A stretch of 64,000 nucleotides of DNA from Mycobacterium sp. PO1 (GCF_017312405.1 NZ_BLTG01000011.1:31378-95377), one strand, 5' to 3'; shown: positions 29,379 through 40,301, numbered from the stretch's first letter. Program-made: numbers and translations. Notes: generated by a model not told the origin, from the letters alone.

Positions 29379-30653
29379 ATGGCCCGCGCCACCGTCTGTG
29401 AGGGCGCCGCTGTCGGCTGCGCCGAGCCGTTGACCAGCGCTGAAGATGCCGCCCAGCACGTCGCCGAACAATGTCTGACCGACGGTCCGGTCGGGCAGGT
29501 GGGGCTGGAGATCGAGGCGCACTGCTACGACCTGGCCGATCCGACGCGCCGTCCCGGCTGGGACGAGTTGACCGCGGTGATCGCGGCGTTGCCACCGCTG
29601 CCCGGAGGCAGTGTCGTCACCGTCGAACCCGGCGGAGCGGTCGAGCTCTCGGGGCCCCCGTTCGACGCCGCCCCCGCGGCGATCGCGGCGATCGCGCGGG
29701 ACCGGGCTGTCCTGAAGACCCGCTTCGCGCAGGCGGGTCTGGGTCTGGTCCTGCTCGGCGTGGATCCGATCCGGCCGGCCCGGCGCGTGAATCCGGGAGG
29801 CCGCTATCAGGCGATGGAGCAGTTCTTCGAGGCCAGCGGGACCGGTGAGGCGGGCGCGGCGATGATGACGTCGACGGCCTCGGTCCAGGTCAATCTCGAC
29901 GCAGGGCCGCGCTCCGGGTGGAGTGAACGGGTTCGGCTGGCGCATGCGCTCGGCCCGGTGATGGTGGCGGTCGCCGCGAACTCCCCCATCCAGCACGGCA
30001 GCTTCACCGGTTGGCGGTCGTCGCGTCAGCGGGTGTGGAGCCGGTTGGACTCGGCGCGCTGCGGGCCGATCCTCGGGGAAAGCGGCGACGACCCGGCCAG
30101 TGACTGGGCGCGCTACGCCCTCCGCGCGCCGGTCATGTTGGTGCACGGTTCCGAACCGACCCCGATCACCCAGTGGGTCCCGTTCGCCGACTGGGCCGAC
30201 GGCACGGTGCTCCTCGATGACCGGCGCCCGACCCTGGCGGATCTCGACTACCACCTGACCACCTTGTTCCCGCCGGTGCGGCCGCGCGGCTTCCTGGAGA
30301 TCCGCTACCTCGACAGCACCCCGGACGCGATCTGGCCCGCCGTGGTGTTCACGCTGACCACGCTGCTCGACGACCCGTCGGCCGCCGCCGTCGCCGCCGA
30401 GGCGACCGAGCCGGTGGCCACGGCATGGGACTGTGCCGCCCGCACCGGGCTGCAGGACCGGCGGCTGCACGACGCGGCGAAACGGTGTGTGCAGGCCGCC
30501 GCTGAGAGGGCACCCGCGGCGGTCGAGGAATCCATGCAGCTGCTCGTGCGTTCGGTCGAACAAGGATGGTGCCCAGCCGACGACTTCGCCGACCGGGCCG
30601 TCGAGCACGGCATCGCGGGCGCGGTGCGGCAGTTGGCCCACGCCGAGATGTAG
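29379..30653 (+). CDS. egtA: Ergothioneine pathway glutamate-cysteine ligase EgtA
   Basis: EgtA makes gamma-glutamylcysteine for ergothioneine synthesis. It has 424 residues in the GCS2-like fold: [11 protein letters not shown] (metal-binding Glu residues), [27 protein letters not shown] and [19 protein letters not shown] are the family motifs. ATG at 29379 follows GGAAGGGG. It is the first of five coupled genes egtABCDE. Confidence 0.95.
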   Translation: MARATVCEGAAVGCAEPLTSAEDAAQHVAEQCLTDGPVGQVGLEIEAHCYDLADPTRRPGWDELTAVIAALPPLPGGSVVTVEPGGAVELSGPPFDAAPAAIAAIARDRAVLKTRFAQAGLGLVLLGVDPIRPARRVNPGGRYQAMEQFFEASGTGEAGAAMMTSTASVQVNLDAGPRSGWSERVRLAHALGPVMVAVAANSPIQHGSFTGWRSSRQRVWSRLDSARCGPILGESGDDPASDWARYALRAPVMLVHGSEPTPITQWVPFADWADGTVLLDDRRPTLADLDYHLTTLFPPVRPRGFLEIRYLDSTPDAIWPAVVFTLTTLLDDPSAAAVAAEATEPVATAWDCAARTGLQDRRLHDAAKRCVQAAAERAPAAVEESMQLLVRSVEQGWCPADDFADRAVEHGIAGAVRQLAHAEM

Positions 30654-30660
30654 GGGAGAT

Positions 30661-31965
30661 GTGACCACACACGAGGTGCTCGCCGACGAGCTGACCAAGG
30701 CCCGGCAACGCACGCTGCGGCTCGTCGACTTCGACGACGCCGAGGTGCGCCGCCAGTACGACCCGCTGATGAGCCCGCTGGTCTGGGACCTGGCGCACAT
30801 CGGGCAGCAGGAGGAGTGGTGGCTGCTGCGCGGCGGCAACGCCGACCGCCCGGGGCTGCTGAGCCCGCAGGTGGACCAGCTCTACGACGCGTTCACGCAC
30901 TCGCGCGCCAGCCGCGGCGAGCTGCCGCTGCTGCCGCCGGCCGATGCGCGCGCCTACTGCGACACCGTGCGCGGCCGTGCCCTCGATGTGCTCGAGGCCC
31001 TGCCCGACGACCACCCCGACGCCTTCACGTTCGCGATGGTGGTCAGCCATGAGAACCAACACGACGAGACGATGCTGCAGGCGTTGAGCCTGCGATCCGG
31101 TGCCCCGCTGCTCGGCCGCGGCGCGGCTCTACCTCCGGGGCGCACCGGGGTGGCCGGGACGTCGGTGCTGGTGCCCGCCGGGGAGTTCGTTCTCGGCGTC
31201 GACGCCACCACCGAGCCGTTCTCGCTCGACAACGAACGTCCCGCCCACGTCGTCGACGTTCCCGCGTTCCGCATCGGCCGGGTGCCGGTGACCAACGGCG
31301 AATGGCGCGGTTTCATCGACGACGGCGGCTACCGCGAGCCCCGCTGGTGGTCGGCCGAAGGTTGGACCCATCGCCGACAGGCCGGGTTGACCGCCCCGCT
31401 GTTCTGGGGCGACGGGGCGCTCACGGGCACCCGCACCCGGTTCGGCCACGTCGAGGACATCCCCGACGACGAGCCCGTCCAGCACATCACCTACTTCGAA
31501 GCCGAGGCATACGCGTCGTGGGCCGGGGCCCGGCTACCCACCGAGGTCGAGTGGGAGAAGGCCTGCGCCTGGGACCCGGCCACCCGAACCCGGCGCCGCT
31601 ACCCCTGGGGAGCGTCAGCACCCACGGCCGCGCTGGCCAACCTCGGCGGGGACGGTCTGCGACCGGCGCCCGTCGGTGCCTACCCGGCCTCGGCGTCAGC
31701 CTACGGTGCCGAACAGATGCTCGGCGACGTGTGGGAATGGACGTCCTCACCGCTGCGGCCGTGGCCCGGCTTCACCCCGATGGTCTACGAGAACTACTCC
31801 CAGCCGTTCTTCGACGGAGTCACGACCGGCGACTACCGGGTGCTGCGCGGCGGGTCGTGGGCGGTCGCGCCGGGAATCCTGCGGCCCAGCTTCCGCAACT
31901 GGGACCACCCGATCCGCAGGCAGATCTTCTCCGGTGTGCGACTGGCCTGGGACGCGCATGTGTAG
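30661..31965 (+). CDS. egtB: Hercynylcysteine sulfoxide synthase EgtB
   Basis: A non-heme iron enzyme that joins gamma-glutamylcysteine to hercynine with oxygen, forming the sulfoxide. It has 434 residues: an N-terminal DinB-like domain carrying the three iron His ligands (H in [13 protein letters not shown], two in [11 protein letters not shown]) and a C-terminal FGE-sulfatase domain ([57 protein letters not shown]). GTG at 30661, seven bases after egtA. The stop overlaps egtC by eight bases. Confidence 0.95.
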   Translation: MTTHEVLADELTKARQRTLRLVDFDDAEVRRQYDPLMSPLVWDLAHIGQQEEWWLLRGGNADRPGLLSPQVDQLYDAFTHSRASRGELPLLPPADARAYCDTVRGRALDVLEALPDDHPDAFTFAMVVSHENQHDETMLQALSLRSGAPLLGRGAALPPGRTGVAGTSVLVPAGEFVLGVDATTEPFSLDNERPAHVVDVPAFRIGRVPVTNGEWRGFIDDGGYREPRWWSAEGWTHRRQAGLTAPLFWGDGALTGTRTRFGHVEDIPDDEPVQHITYFEAEAYASWAGARLPTEVEWEKACAWDPATRTRRRYPWGASAPTAALANLGGDGLRPAPVGAYPASASAYGAEQMLGDVWEWTSSPLRPWPGFTPMVYENYSQPFFDGVTTGDYRVLRGGSWAVAPGILRPSFRNWDHPIRRQIFSGVRLAWDAHV

Positions 31966-32647
31966 GCATCTGGGCTGGCTCGGAGAGCCGGTGTCGGTCG
32001 CGTCGCTGATGCTGGAGCCGCCCTCGGGTCTACTGGTTCAGTCCTACGCGCCGCGCCGCCAGAAGCACGGACTGATGAACGCCGACGGCTGGGGTGTCGG
32101 CTTCTTCGATCGGTCGGTGCCCCGGCGGTGGCGCAGCGCCTCCCCGCTGTGGGGAGACCCGTCGTTCGCGTCGGTGGCGCCGGCGCTGTCCAGCGGGTGC
32201 GTCGTCGCTGCCGTCCGTTCGGCGAGTGTGAACATGCCCGTCGAGGCTTCGGCGTCGGCGCCGTTCACCGACGGCACCTGGTTGTTGTCGCACAACGGAA
32301 TCGTCGACCGCGCGGTGCTGCCGATGTCGCGGCGAGCCGAGTCCACCAATGACAGCGCGCTGCTCGCCGCGCTGATCTTCGACCGCGGTCTGGACCACCT
32401 CGGCGACACCATCGTGGAGGTGGCCGCCGGGGATCCCGATGCGCGGCTGAACATCGTGGCCGCCAACGGCTCCCGGATGCTGGCCACCACCTGGGGGGAC
32501 ACCCTGTCGGTGTTACGCCGACCCGATGGGGTCGTCATCGCCAGCGAACCCTACGACGACGACCCGTCCTGGCAGGAAGTCCCGGACCGCCACCTCGTCG
32601 ACGTCACCGGCACAGAGGTGACGCTGACGCCCCTGAGAGGATTGTGA
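31958..32647 (+). CDS. egtC: Gamma-glutamyl hercynylcysteine sulfoxide hydrolase EgtC
   Basis: A class II (Ntn) amidohydrolase that removes glutamate from the EgtB product. It has 229 residues; ATG is followed by TGT so the nucleophile Cys2 is exposed ([11 protein letters not shown]). Substrate-pocket segments are [34 protein letters not shown] and LLSHNGIVD. The start overlaps the egtB end, consistent with coupled translation. Confidence 0.95.
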   Translation: MCRHLGWLGEPVSVASLMLEPPSGLLVQSYAPRRQKHGLMNADGWGVGFFDRSVPRRWRSASPLWGDPSFASVAPALSSGCVVAAVRSASVNMPVEASASAPFTDGTWLLSHNGIVDRAVLPMSRRAESTNDSALLAALIFDRGLDHLGDTIVEVAAGDPDARLNIVAANGSRMLATTWGDTLSVLRRPDGVVIASEPYDDDPSWQEVPDRHLVDVTGTEVTLTPLRGL

Positions 32648-33615
32648 TGACCGACCTGTCGCTCGACAACTACCTTGCCGCGGACGCCGCCGACGCGGCG
32701 CTGCGCCGCGACGTCCGCGACGGGTTGACGCAGCAGCCGAAAACGTTGCCGCCCAAGTGGTTCTACGACGCGGTCGGCAGCGACCTGTTCGATCAGATCA
32801 CCCGGCTGCCCGAGTACTACCCGACCCGCGCCGAGGCGCAGATCCTGGCCGCCCGCGCGGGTGAGATCGCCACCGCCTCCGGGGCGGACACCCTCGTCGA
32901 GTTGGGCAGCGGCACCTCGGAGAAGACCCGGGCACTGCTGGACGCGTTGCGCGAGCAGGGGTCGCTGCGCCGCTTCATCCCGTTCGACGTCGACCCCAGC
33001 GTGCTTCAGCTGGCGGGGCAGGCCATCCAACAGGAGTACCCGGGTGTCGAGATCAACGCGGTGTGCGGTGATTTCGAGGAACATCTGGGCAAGATCCCGG
33101 CCGTCGGCCGGCGGTTGGTGGCGTTCCTGGGCTCCACGCTCGGCAACCTCACGCCCGGACCGCGTGCCGAGTTCCTCGCGTCGGTCTCGGAGATGATGCA
33201 GCCCGGTGACACGTTGCTGCTGGGCACCGACCTGGTCAAAGACGTCGACCGGTTGGTCCGTGCCTACGACGACAGTGCCGGGGTGACCGCGCAGTTCAAC
33301 CGCAACGTGCTCACCGTGGTCAACCGCGAACTCGGGGCGGACTTCGACGTGCCCGCCTACCAGCACGTCGCCAAGTGGAACGCCGACGAGGAGCGCATCG
33401 AGATGTGGCTGCGGTCGACGCGTCCGCAGCGGGTGCACATCACAGCGCTGGACCTCGACGTCGACTTCGCCGACGGCGAGGAGATGCTGACCGAGGTGTC
33501 GTGCAAATTCCGCCGATCGGGGGTGGACGCCGAGCTGGCCGCCGCCGGACTGGAGCGCACCCACTGGTGGACCGACGAGGCCGGCGACTTCGGGCTGTCG
33601 CTCTCGGTGAAGTGA
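32647..33615 (+). CDS. egtD: L-histidine N-alpha-methyltransferase EgtD
   Basis: Trimethylates histidine to hercynine with SAM, the first ergothioneine step. It has 322 residues. DUF2260/EgtD motifs: [38 protein letters not shown] (SAM site), [18 protein letters not shown], and the His-binding [15 protein letters not shown] region. The ATG at 32647 overlaps the egtC stop (TGATG); a GTG three bases earlier is also possible. Confidence 0.95.
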   Translation: MTDLSLDNYLAADAADAALRRDVRDGLTQQPKTLPPKWFYDAVGSDLFDQITRLPEYYPTRAEAQILAARAGEIATASGADTLVELGSGTSEKTRALLDALREQGSLRRFIPFDVDPSVLQLAGQAIQQEYPGVEINAVCGDFEEHLGKIPAVGRRLVAFLGSTLGNLTPGPRAEFLASVSEMMQPGDTLLLGTDLVKDVDRLVRAYDDSAGVTAQFNRNVLTVVNRELGADFDVPAYQHVAKWNADEERIEMWLRSTRPQRVHITALDLDVDFADGEEMLTEVSCKFRRSGVDAELAAAGLERTHWWTDEAGDFGLSLSVK

Positions 33616-34709
33616 GCACATCTGGTGACATGACGCTCGCCGAACAATGGCGGGTCGCCCGCCCGCCCGCGGCGGGCATCCATGTCGACAGCGCGGCCTG
33701 CTCGCGGCAGAGTTTCGCGGTCATCGACGCGTCGGCGGCCCACGCCCGCCACGAAGCCGAGATCGGCGGATACCAGGCCGCGCATGCCGCCGGCCCCGCA
33801 GTGGATGCCGGTAGGGCCGCCGTTCGCGCGCTCACCGGCATGGCCGACGCCGACGTGTACTTCACCACCGGCTCCAACCACGCCCTGGACATCCTGCTCG
33901 ACGACTGGCGCGGCGCGCGTCGGCTGGCCTGCCTACCCGGTGAGTTCGGGCCGAATCTGGCCATCATGGCGCGGCGCGGGTTCGAGGTGCGGACTCTGCC
34001 CGTCGACGGCGCCGGCCGACTCGACGTCGGCGAGGCGAGCAGGGCGCTGTCGGCCGACCCGCCGCCGCTGGTGCATTTCACGATTCTGGGTAGCCACACC
34101 GGGACGGTGCAGCCCGCCCGCGAGCTGGCCGCGGTGTGCCGCGACCTCGGAGTGCCCGTCGTCATCGACGCCGCACAGGGTTTCGGCCACCTCGACTGCG
34201 CCGGGATCGGTGCCGACGCGTTCTACTCGTCGTCGCGAAAGTGGGTCGCGGGCCCGCGCGGTGTCGGCGTGCTGGCCACCAGGCCCGGTCTGCTGTCCGA
34301 ACCGACCGTGCTGCGACTCGGCCACGCCGAAACGAATGTCGGCCTGCACGTGGGTTTTTCCCTGTCCCTGGGGGAGTACGTGGCGGCCGGACCCGCCGAG
34401 ATGCAGGCCCGACTGCGGGAGGTCGGGGCCGCCGCCCGCACCGCACTGGCCGGTGTCGCAGGCTGGGCGGTCGTGGAGCCGGTCGACGAACCCAGCGCGA
34501 TCACCACACTGCGCCCGCCGCCGGGTGTCGACCCCGCGAATGTGCGCGCCCGGTTGATCGCCGAGCACTCCATCGTGACGACCTACCTGGGGCTGGAGCG
34601 AGCACCGCGGGAGATGGCCGAGCCGGCGCTGCGCGTGTCGCCGCATGTCGACGTCACCGATGCCGAGCTCGCCGCCGTGGCGGGCGCACTGCACGCTGTC
34701 ACCCCCTGA
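33612..34709 (+). CDS. egtE: PLP-dependent hercynylcysteine sulfoxide lyase EgtE
   Basis: The last ergothioneine enzyme, cleaving the C-S bond to give the thiol-imidazole. It has 365 residues of the aminotransferase class V fold. The PLP Lys is in [19 protein letters not shown] and the Asp in [28 protein letters not shown] is the phosphate loop. GTG at 33612 overlaps the egtD stop (GTGA); ATG at 33630 is an alternative. With egtA-D it completes the pathway. Confidence 0.92.
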   Translation: MSTSGDMTLAEQWRVARPPAAGIHVDSAACSRQSFAVIDASAAHARHEAEIGGYQAAHAAGPAVDAGRAAVRALTGMADADVYFTTGSNHALDILLDDWRGARRLACLPGEFGPNLAIMARRGFEVRTLPVDGAGRLDVGEASRALSADPPPLVHFTILGSHTGTVQPARELAAVCRDLGVPVVIDAAQGFGHLDCAGIGADAFYSSSRKWVAGPRGVGVLATRPGLLSEPTVLRLGHAETNVGLHVGFSLSLGEYVAAGPAEMQARLREVGAAARTALAGVAGWAVVEPVDEPSAITTLRPPPGVDPANVRARLIAEHSIVTTYLGLERAPREMAEPALRVSPHVDVTDAELAAVAGALHAVTP

Positions 34710-34727
34710 CCCACTCGCCATGACGCT

Positions 34728-34755
34728 GCGGACCTGCCCGATCGGGTAGGTCCGC
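34728..34755. terminator. Near-perfect 28-base palindrome after egtE
   Basis: Two abutting 14-base arms match except for one G-T position. It starts 19 bases after the egtE stop and may terminate the ergothioneine operon, or serve as an operator for the mno promoter in the 196-base gap. Confidence 0.6.
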
Positions 34756-34905
34756 CACTGTCCGGTCGTGTGCACTTGCGCTGCCCGACGATTCGGTCTT
34801 GCCGTCCAGCTGTTCCCTAGCTCACATCTGCGCGCCTACCGTGCCATCTCAGAGCACCGACTCATCCCTGCTGCATCGTCGCCACGGCCCGGAAAGGACC
34901 ACACC

Positions 34906-36198
34906 ATGAAGGTCGAAGATCTCCTCAAGCCCTTCCCCATCAAGGAATTCCACCCCTTCCCCCGCGCCATGATGGGTCCCGGCGCACACGAGATGGTCGG
35001 TCCCGAAGCCCTCAAGATGGGGTTCAAGCGCACCCTGCTGATGTCCTCCGGGCTGCGGGGCACCGACATCGTGCACAACATGGCCGAATCACTGAAGTGG
35101 CACGGGCTCGAGGTCGTCGTCTACGACCAGGTGGAGTCCAACCCCAAGGACTACAACGTCATGGACTCCGTCAAGCTGTACCAGGAGAACGAATGCGACA
35201 GCTTCGTCTCCATCGGTGGCGGCTCCACCCACGACGCCTGCAAGGGCGCCCGCATCTCGATCGCCCACGACGGCCGCAACGTCAACGACTTCGAGGGCTT
35301 CAACAAGAGCGAGAACCCCAAGAACCCGCCGCACATCGCGATCTCGACCACCGCGGGCACCGGCTCGGAGACGTCGTGGGCCTACGTCATCACCGACACC
35401 ACCACCGATCCGGACAACCCGCACAAGTACGTCGCGTTCGACGACGCGTCGGTGGCGACCCTGGCCGTCGACGACCCGGTGCTCTACTACGAGTGCCCGG
35501 TGGACTACACCGCGCAGTGCGGCTTCGACGTGCTCGCGCACGCCTCCGAGCCCTACGTGTCGCGGCTGAACTTCGAACCGTCACTGGGCAACGCGATCCG
35601 CGCGATCAAGCTGACCGCCGAGAACCTGCGTGAGGCCACCTGGAACGGAACTGATCTCAAGGGACGCGAGGGCATGATGTACGCGCAGTACATCGCCGCG
35701 CAGGCGTTCAACTCCGGCGGCCTGGGGATCATCCACTCCATCTCGCACGCGGTCAGCGCGTTCTACGACACCCACCACGGCCTGAACAACGCGATCGCGC
35801 TGCCGCGGGTGTGGGCGTTCAACATGCCGGTGGCCTACAAGCGGTTCGCCGACATCGCTGCGGCCATGGGGGTGGACACCTACGGCATGACCGACGTGCA
35901 GGCCGCCGACGCCGCGCTGGCGGCCGCGATCCGGTTGCTGCGCGACGTCAACATCATCGAGAAGTTCACCGACGTCAAGCAGGACAGCTACTCGAAGAAC
36001 CGGCTGGGCAAGGGGCCGACCAAGTTCTACGAGAATGCTCCGGTGATCAAGGGCGACAAAGCCGACGTCGACCGCATCACCAACCACGTGCTCGGTGACG
36101 CCTGCACCCCGGGGAACGCCAAGGAGTGCACGTTCGACACCGTGCGCCCGGTGGTCGAGCACTGCATGAACGGCGACCTCGACGAGCTGCTGCCCTGA
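34906..36198 (+). CDS. mno: NDMA-dependent methanol dehydrogenase (mycofactocin-linked, group III metal ADH)
   Basis: A 430-residue iron/zinc-type alcohol dehydrogenase of the NDMA-dependent methanol oxidoreductase family, which oxidises methanol and other primary alcohols with a tightly held nicotinamide reoxidised through mycofactocin. NAD loop SIGGGSTHDACKGARI; metal ligands in CGFDVLAHASE and HSISHAVSAFYDTHHGLNN. ATG at 34906 with GGAAAGGA upstream. It heads the mno-MoxR-VWA-ADH-mnoS-mnoR block known from M. smegmatis, where MnoSR controls it. A 196-base promoter region precedes it. Confidence 0.93.
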   Translation: MKVEDLLKPFPIKEFHPFPRAMMGPGAHEMVGPEALKMGFKRTLLMSSGLRGTDIVHNMAESLKWHGLEVVVYDQVESNPKDYNVMDSVKLYQENECDSFVSIGGGSTHDACKGARISIAHDGRNVNDFEGFNKSENPKNPPHIAISTTAGTGSETSWAYVITDTTTDPDNPHKYVAFDDASVATLAVDDPVLYYECPVDYTAQCGFDVLAHASEPYVSRLNFEPSLGNAIRAIKLTAENLREATWNGTDLKGREGMMYAQYIAAQAFNSGGLGIIHSISHAVSAFYDTHHGLNNAIALPRVWAFNMPVAYKRFADIAAAMGVDTYGMTDVQAADAALAAAIRLLRDVNIIEKFTDVKQDSYSKNRLGKGPTKFYENAPVIKGDKADVDRITNHVLGDACTPGNAKECTFDTVRPVVEHCMNGDLDELLP

Positions 36199-36199
36199 C

Positions 36200-37381
36200 A
36201 TGTTCTCGACTGTCGAGGAGGTGCGCGAGGCGCTCGCCGGCGAGGGATACATCGCCGACGAGCGCTTGGCCACCACCGTGTTCCTGCAGACCCGCCTGGA
36301 CAAACCACTGCTGATCGAGGGGCCGGCCGGGGTCGGGAAGACCGAGCTGGCCAAGGTTCTCGCCGCCGCCACCGGCCGGCGACTGCTGCGGCTGCAGTGC
36401 TACGAAGGTCAGGACGAGACCAAGGCGCTCTACGAGTGGGACTACGGCAAGCAACTGCTCTACACCCAGATCTTGCGGGAGAAGATCGGCCAGATCGTCT
36501 CCGATGCAGCCGATCTCGGCGAGGCGGTAGAGCGGATCGGCGCCCAGGAGAGCGTGTTTTTCTCCGACCGGTTCCTGGCCCCGCGCCCGCTGTTGGAGGC
36601 GGTGCGATCCGAGGAACCGGTCGTGCTCCTGGTCGACGAGATCGACCGGGCCGACGAGGCCCTGGAGGCGGTGCTGCTGGAATTGCTGGGCGAGTACCAG
36701 GTTTCGGTTCCCGAGATCGGCACCTTCACGGCCAAGCACCCGCCGTATGTGGTGCTGACCTCGAACAACACCCGGGACCTGGCGGCCGCGCTGAAGCGGC
36801 GCTGTCTGCACCTGTTCCTGGACTATCCGGCCGCCGAGCGGGAACTCGAGATCGTGCGGTCGAAGAAGACCGGACTGCCCGACGCGCTGGCCGCGCAGCT
36901 CGTCGACATCGTCCGCGGTCTGCGGGAGCTGGAACTGCGCAAGGCGCCCAGCATCTCCGAAACCCTGGACTGGGCCCGCACCCTGGCCGTTCTCGGCGTC
37001 GACGAACTGTCCGCGCGGGTGCTCTCCGACACTGTCTCGGTCGTGGTCAAGTACGACAAGGACGTACGTAAGGCCCTCGACGCGCTGCCGCGCCTGGTGG
37101 ATCCGAACGCCACGGTGCCGGCCACGTTGCGCAACGGTCAGTCCCACGCCGGCCACTCTCACGACCACTCCCACGACGGCCACTCCCACGACGGCCACTC
37201 CCACGATCATGGCCATGAGCGCGGCCACGGTCACGGGGATGACGATCACGGTGGCGACGGCCGGGCGGTGCGAGCCGCCAAGGACAAGCCGGGCCGATTC
37301 ACCGACGGCTACTACGGCACCCCGAAGAAGGCCGGGCAGTCCGGGCCGACGGCATCTTTGGGCCGCCGGCGGGCGCTGTAG
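36200..37381 (+). CDS. MoxR-type AAA+ ATPase with His-rich C-terminal tail
   Basis: A 393-residue AAA+ protein of the MoxR/CbbQ type. Walker A GPAGVGKTE at 41-49, Walker B VVLLVDEIDRAD at 141-152, sensor 1 in VVLTSNNTRDL. The tail is remarkable: residues 316-350 contain 14 histidines in HDH/GHSHD repeats, then a basic end. MoxR proteins work with a VWA partner, here the next gene, to activate or insert metal cofactors (CbbQO, NorQD, CoxDE). Because it lies between two metal-dependent alcohol dehydrogenases, a metal-loading role is inferred. It starts one base after the mno stop codon. Confidence 0.88.
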   Translation: MFSTVEEVREALAGEGYIADERLATTVFLQTRLDKPLLIEGPAGVGKTELAKVLAAATGRRLLRLQCYEGQDETKALYEWDYGKQLLYTQILREKIGQIVSDAADLGEAVERIGAQESVFFSDRFLAPRPLLEAVRSEEPVVLLVDEIDRADEALEAVLLELLGEYQVSVPEIGTFTAKHPPYVVLTSNNTRDLAAALKRRCLHLFLDYPAAERELEIVRSKKTGLPDALAAQLVDIVRGLRELELRKAPSISETLDWARTLAVLGVDELSARVLSDTVSVVVKYDKDVRKALDALPRLVDPNATVPATLRNGQSHAGHSHDHSHDGHSHDGHSHDHGHERGHGHGDDDHGGDGRAVRAAKDKPGRFTDGYYGTPKKAGQSGPTASLGRRRAL

Positions 37382-37400
37382 CGATGCGGAGCCAGTAGCC

Positions 37401-38924
37401 ATGGAGGCGACCCTGCACCGATTCATCCGGCTGTTGCGGCTGGCCGGAGTGCGGGTGTCCATCCCCGAAGCGCTGGACGCGATGCGTTGCGCCGCCGAGC
37501 CCGATGTGCTGTCGTCGCGGACCGTGCTGCGCACCGCGCTGCGGGTGGCGCTGGTGAAGGACCATCGCGACGAGGCCGTGTTCGACGAGATCTTCGACGC
37601 TTTCTTCTCGTTGGTGCGTGTCGGCCCGGACGAACACGGGCACGGTCACTCCCACGCTCATGACGATCTCGCCGACACCGGGGACCTGGAGTCGTTCACG
37701 CTCTCCGAAGAGCCCAGCGAGACACCGCAACCCGGCCACGAACACGGTAAGCCGGCCAGTATCCGGGACTACTTCAAGCAGGAGGACCTGGCCCAGCGCT
37801 ACAACCTGCATCAGGAGGCCAACAAGATCGACCTGGCCGCGCTGACCGACGAGATCGCCTTCTCCAAGGACAGTCGCACCGGCGACGACGAGTCCTACCG
37901 CATGCAGCTGAGCACGGAGCGGCTGAGCGGCGCAGGCACCGCCGGCAGCCTGGCCACGGCGAGCGGGACCCCGGTCGATGCGGAGCTGTCCATCGCCGAA
38001 CAAGAGGTGCTGTTGGGCTGGCTGGACGGCCAACTCGACGACGCGTCCGGCGACGAAACCGACGCCGCCGCGTTACGGGCCCGGCTGGCCGGGGTGCTGG
38101 AGAACCTGCCGCAGGCCCTCAAACGTCACCTCGAGGCGCTGCTCGCGCTGGAGACCAGGATCGTCGAGACGACCGAGCGCCGGGAGGCGACCGTCGACCG
38201 TATCGCCGAGCGCGAACGCGCGGATCTGGAGGACTCGCTGCGCAGGCTGGCGCGCACGCTGCACGGTGCACTGACCCACCGGCACCGGGTCACCGCCGCA
38301 GGCAGGGTCGACTCCGGACGGACCATGCGGCGCAACATGCGCTTCGACGGCGTGCCGTTCGTCCCGGTCACCACCCGGCGCGCCGAGGACCGCCCCCGGC
38401 TGGTGGTGCTCGCCGACGTCAGCCTCTCGGTGCGCGCGACCTCACGATTCACGCTGAGCCTGGTGCACGGGCTGCAGGACCTGTTCACCCAGGTGCGCTC
38501 GTTCGCGTTCGTGGCCGAGGTCGCCGAGACCACCGAGCTGTTCCGCGACCATGCCGGTGAGCGGGCGCTGGGGTTGATCTTCGGGGGTGACGTCATCGAT
38601 GTGGCCGCCAATTCCGACTACGGCGCCGTGTTCGGGGACTTTTTGGCCGAACACTCTTCGGCGGTGACCCGCCGCACGACCGTGTTGGTGCTCGGCGACG
38701 GCCGTAACAACGCCAAGGACCCGAACCTGGCGGCGTTCGAGGAGATCACCCGCCGCGCCCGCGAAACCGTCTGGCTGACCCCCGAACCGCGCTACTCGTG
38801 GGGCCTGGGCAGCTGCGATCTGCCGGCGTACGCCGAATACTGCGACCGGGTGCGCGTGGTGGCCGACCTGACCGGTCTCGAGCGCGCGGCGCACGACTTC
38901 GCGGCCGAGGCGGTCGGGCGGTGA
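37401..38924 (+). CDS. VWA domain (CoxE-like) partner of the MoxR ATPase
   Basis: A 507-residue protein with a short His-rich stretch at residues 79-87, a helical central part and a C-terminal VWA/CoxE-like domain with the MIDAS motif DVSLSVR near residue 338. Such proteins couple MoxR ATPases to a target enzyme. It follows the AAA+ gene by 19 bases. ATG at 37401 is chosen by family start (MEATLHRFIRLLRLAGVRVS). The N-terminal and C-terminal sections are both typical; only the His tracts are unusual. Confidence 0.87.
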   Translation: MEATLHRFIRLLRLAGVRVSIPEALDAMRCAAEPDVLSSRTVLRTALRVALVKDHRDEAVFDEIFDAFFSLVRVGPDEHGHGHSHAHDDLADTGDLESFTLSEEPSETPQPGHEHGKPASIRDYFKQEDLAQRYNLHQEANKIDLAALTDEIAFSKDSRTGDDESYRMQLSTERLSGAGTAGSLATASGTPVDAELSIAEQEVLLGWLDGQLDDASGDETDAAALRARLAGVLENLPQALKRHLEALLALETRIVETTERREATVDRIAERERADLEDSLRRLARTLHGALTHRHRVTAAGRVDSGRTMRRNMRFDGVPFVPVTTRRAEDRPRLVVLADVSLSVRATSRFTLSLVHGLQDLFTQVRSFAFVAEVAETTELFRDHAGERALGLIFGGDVIDVAANSDYGAVFGDFLAEHSSAVTRRTTVLVLGDGRNNAKDPNLAAFEEITRRARETVWLTPEPRYSWGLGSCDLPAYAEYCDRVRVVADLTGLERAAHDFAAEAVGR

Positions 38925-39040
38925 GGAAGGCGCACGCCACGAACCGCGTCGAGGCGACCAGGCCGGGTCGTACCCTGGAGCATGCAATGTTGCCCGGGTC
39001 ACATTCGGTGCGTCCGGGACGGGCAGGACGAGGCGAGACC

Positions 39041-40282
39041 GTGGCGAAGCTGGACATGAGAGGACCCACCTCGGCAGACACGCGTTACCCGACGCTGACG
39101 GCCGAAACCGATCGGGCCCACGCGGCGGTCGCTCCGCGGCTGCTGAAGTTCCACGCGCCGGAGATCGTGTTCGGCGTTGACTCGATGGCCGAGGCCGCGC
39201 ATGCCGCGCTGCGCCTCGGTGCGCTGCGTCCCATGCTGGTGACCGACCCCGGGCTGATCGCGGCGGGCTGGGTCGACGAGATGGTCGCGCATATGCGTGA
39301 GCAGGGTGTGCGGGCGGTCGTCTGGAACGACCTCACGCCCAACCCGAAAGATCACGAGATCGCCGCCGGCTATCAGCGTTACGCCGAGCAGGGTTGCGAC
39401 GTGCTCGTGGCCGTCGGCGGCGGATCGGTCATCGACGCCGCCAAGGGAATTGCCATCCTAGCCGCCAACGGTGGCGACATCCTCGACTACGAGGGCGTCG
39501 ACAAGGCGCAGGTGCCCATCCCGCCGCTGGTGGTGGTCCCCTCGACGTCGGGGACCGGGGCCGACGTGTCGCAGTTCTGCATCGTCACCGACACCACCCG
39601 CAACACCAAGATCACGATCCTGGGCCGCGCGCTGGTGCCCGACACCACCGTCATCGACCCTCGTTTGCTGACCACGATGCCGGACTGGCTCAACGCGGCC
39701 ACCGGTCTGGACGCCCTCACGCACGGCATCGAGGCGTTCGTGTCGCTGGGCCACAACCAACTCACCGACCACCACGCGCTGCGGGCCGTGCAGATGGTGA
39801 CCGACAACCTGGTCTGCACCATGGAGCGGCCCGCCGAGATGTCGGCGCGCGTGCTGATGGCCCAGGCTGCCCTCGAAGCCGGGCTGGCGTTCACCAACGC
39901 GATCCTCGGAGCCGCGCACGCGATGAGTCACCAGGTCGGGGGCCTGCTCGACCTGCCGCACGGGGTGATCAACGGGGTGTTGCTGCCGCACGTGGTGCGG
40001 TTCAACGCCGAAGCCGACCTGCAGCCCTACGCCGTCATCGCCACCTGCCTCGGGGTGGCCGATCCGCGGTCCCCGGCGGCCGAGGCCGCGTTGGCGCTCG
40101 CCGACCGCATCGATCGGCTGGCCCGCGACGTCGGGGTGCCGCGGGGGCTCGCCGCGCTCGGGGTGCGTCACGAAGACCTGCCGCGGCTGGCCCGCTCCGC
40201 GTTGCAGGACGCCTGCATGAGCACCAATCCGCGCCCCGCCGACGAAGAGCAGATGCGCGCGCTGTTCCAGGCGGCGATGTGA
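39041..40282 (+). CDS. Iron-type alcohol dehydrogenase (MSMEG_6239-like diol/alcohol dehydrogenase)
   Basis: About 413 residues of the metal-dependent (iron-containing) ADH family. NAD loop AVGGGSVIDAAKGIAIL; metal ligands in GLDALTHGIEAFVS and AHAMSHQVGGLLDLPHG. In M. smegmatis the equivalent gene is linked to 1,3-propanediol use and sits in the same MnoSR regulon. GTG at 39041 is chosen; ATG at 39056 is an alternative and the frame is open back to 38798. It lies between the VWA gene and mnoS, on the same strand. Confidence 0.87.
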   Translation: MAKLDMRGPTSADTRYPTLTAETDRAHAAVAPRLLKFHAPEIVFGVDSMAEAAHAALRLGALRPMLVTDPGLIAAGWVDEMVAHMREQGVRAVVWNDLTPNPKDHEIAAGYQRYAEQGCDVLVAVGGGSVIDAAKGIAILAANGGDILDYEGVDKAQVPIPPLVVVPSTSGTGADVSQFCIVTDTTRNTKITILGRALVPDTTVIDPRLLTTMPDWLNAATGLDALTHGIEAFVSLGHNQLTDHHALRAVQMVTDNLVCTMERPAEMSARVLMAQAALEAGLAFTNAILGAAHAMSHQVGGLLDLPHGVINGVLLPHVVRFNAEADLQPYAVIATCLGVADPRSPAAEAALALADRIDRLARDVGVPRGLAALGVRHEDLPRLARSALQDACMSTNPRPADEEQMRALFQAAM

Positions 40283-40301
40283 CGCCCGCCGGGGCGGCCC
40301 C

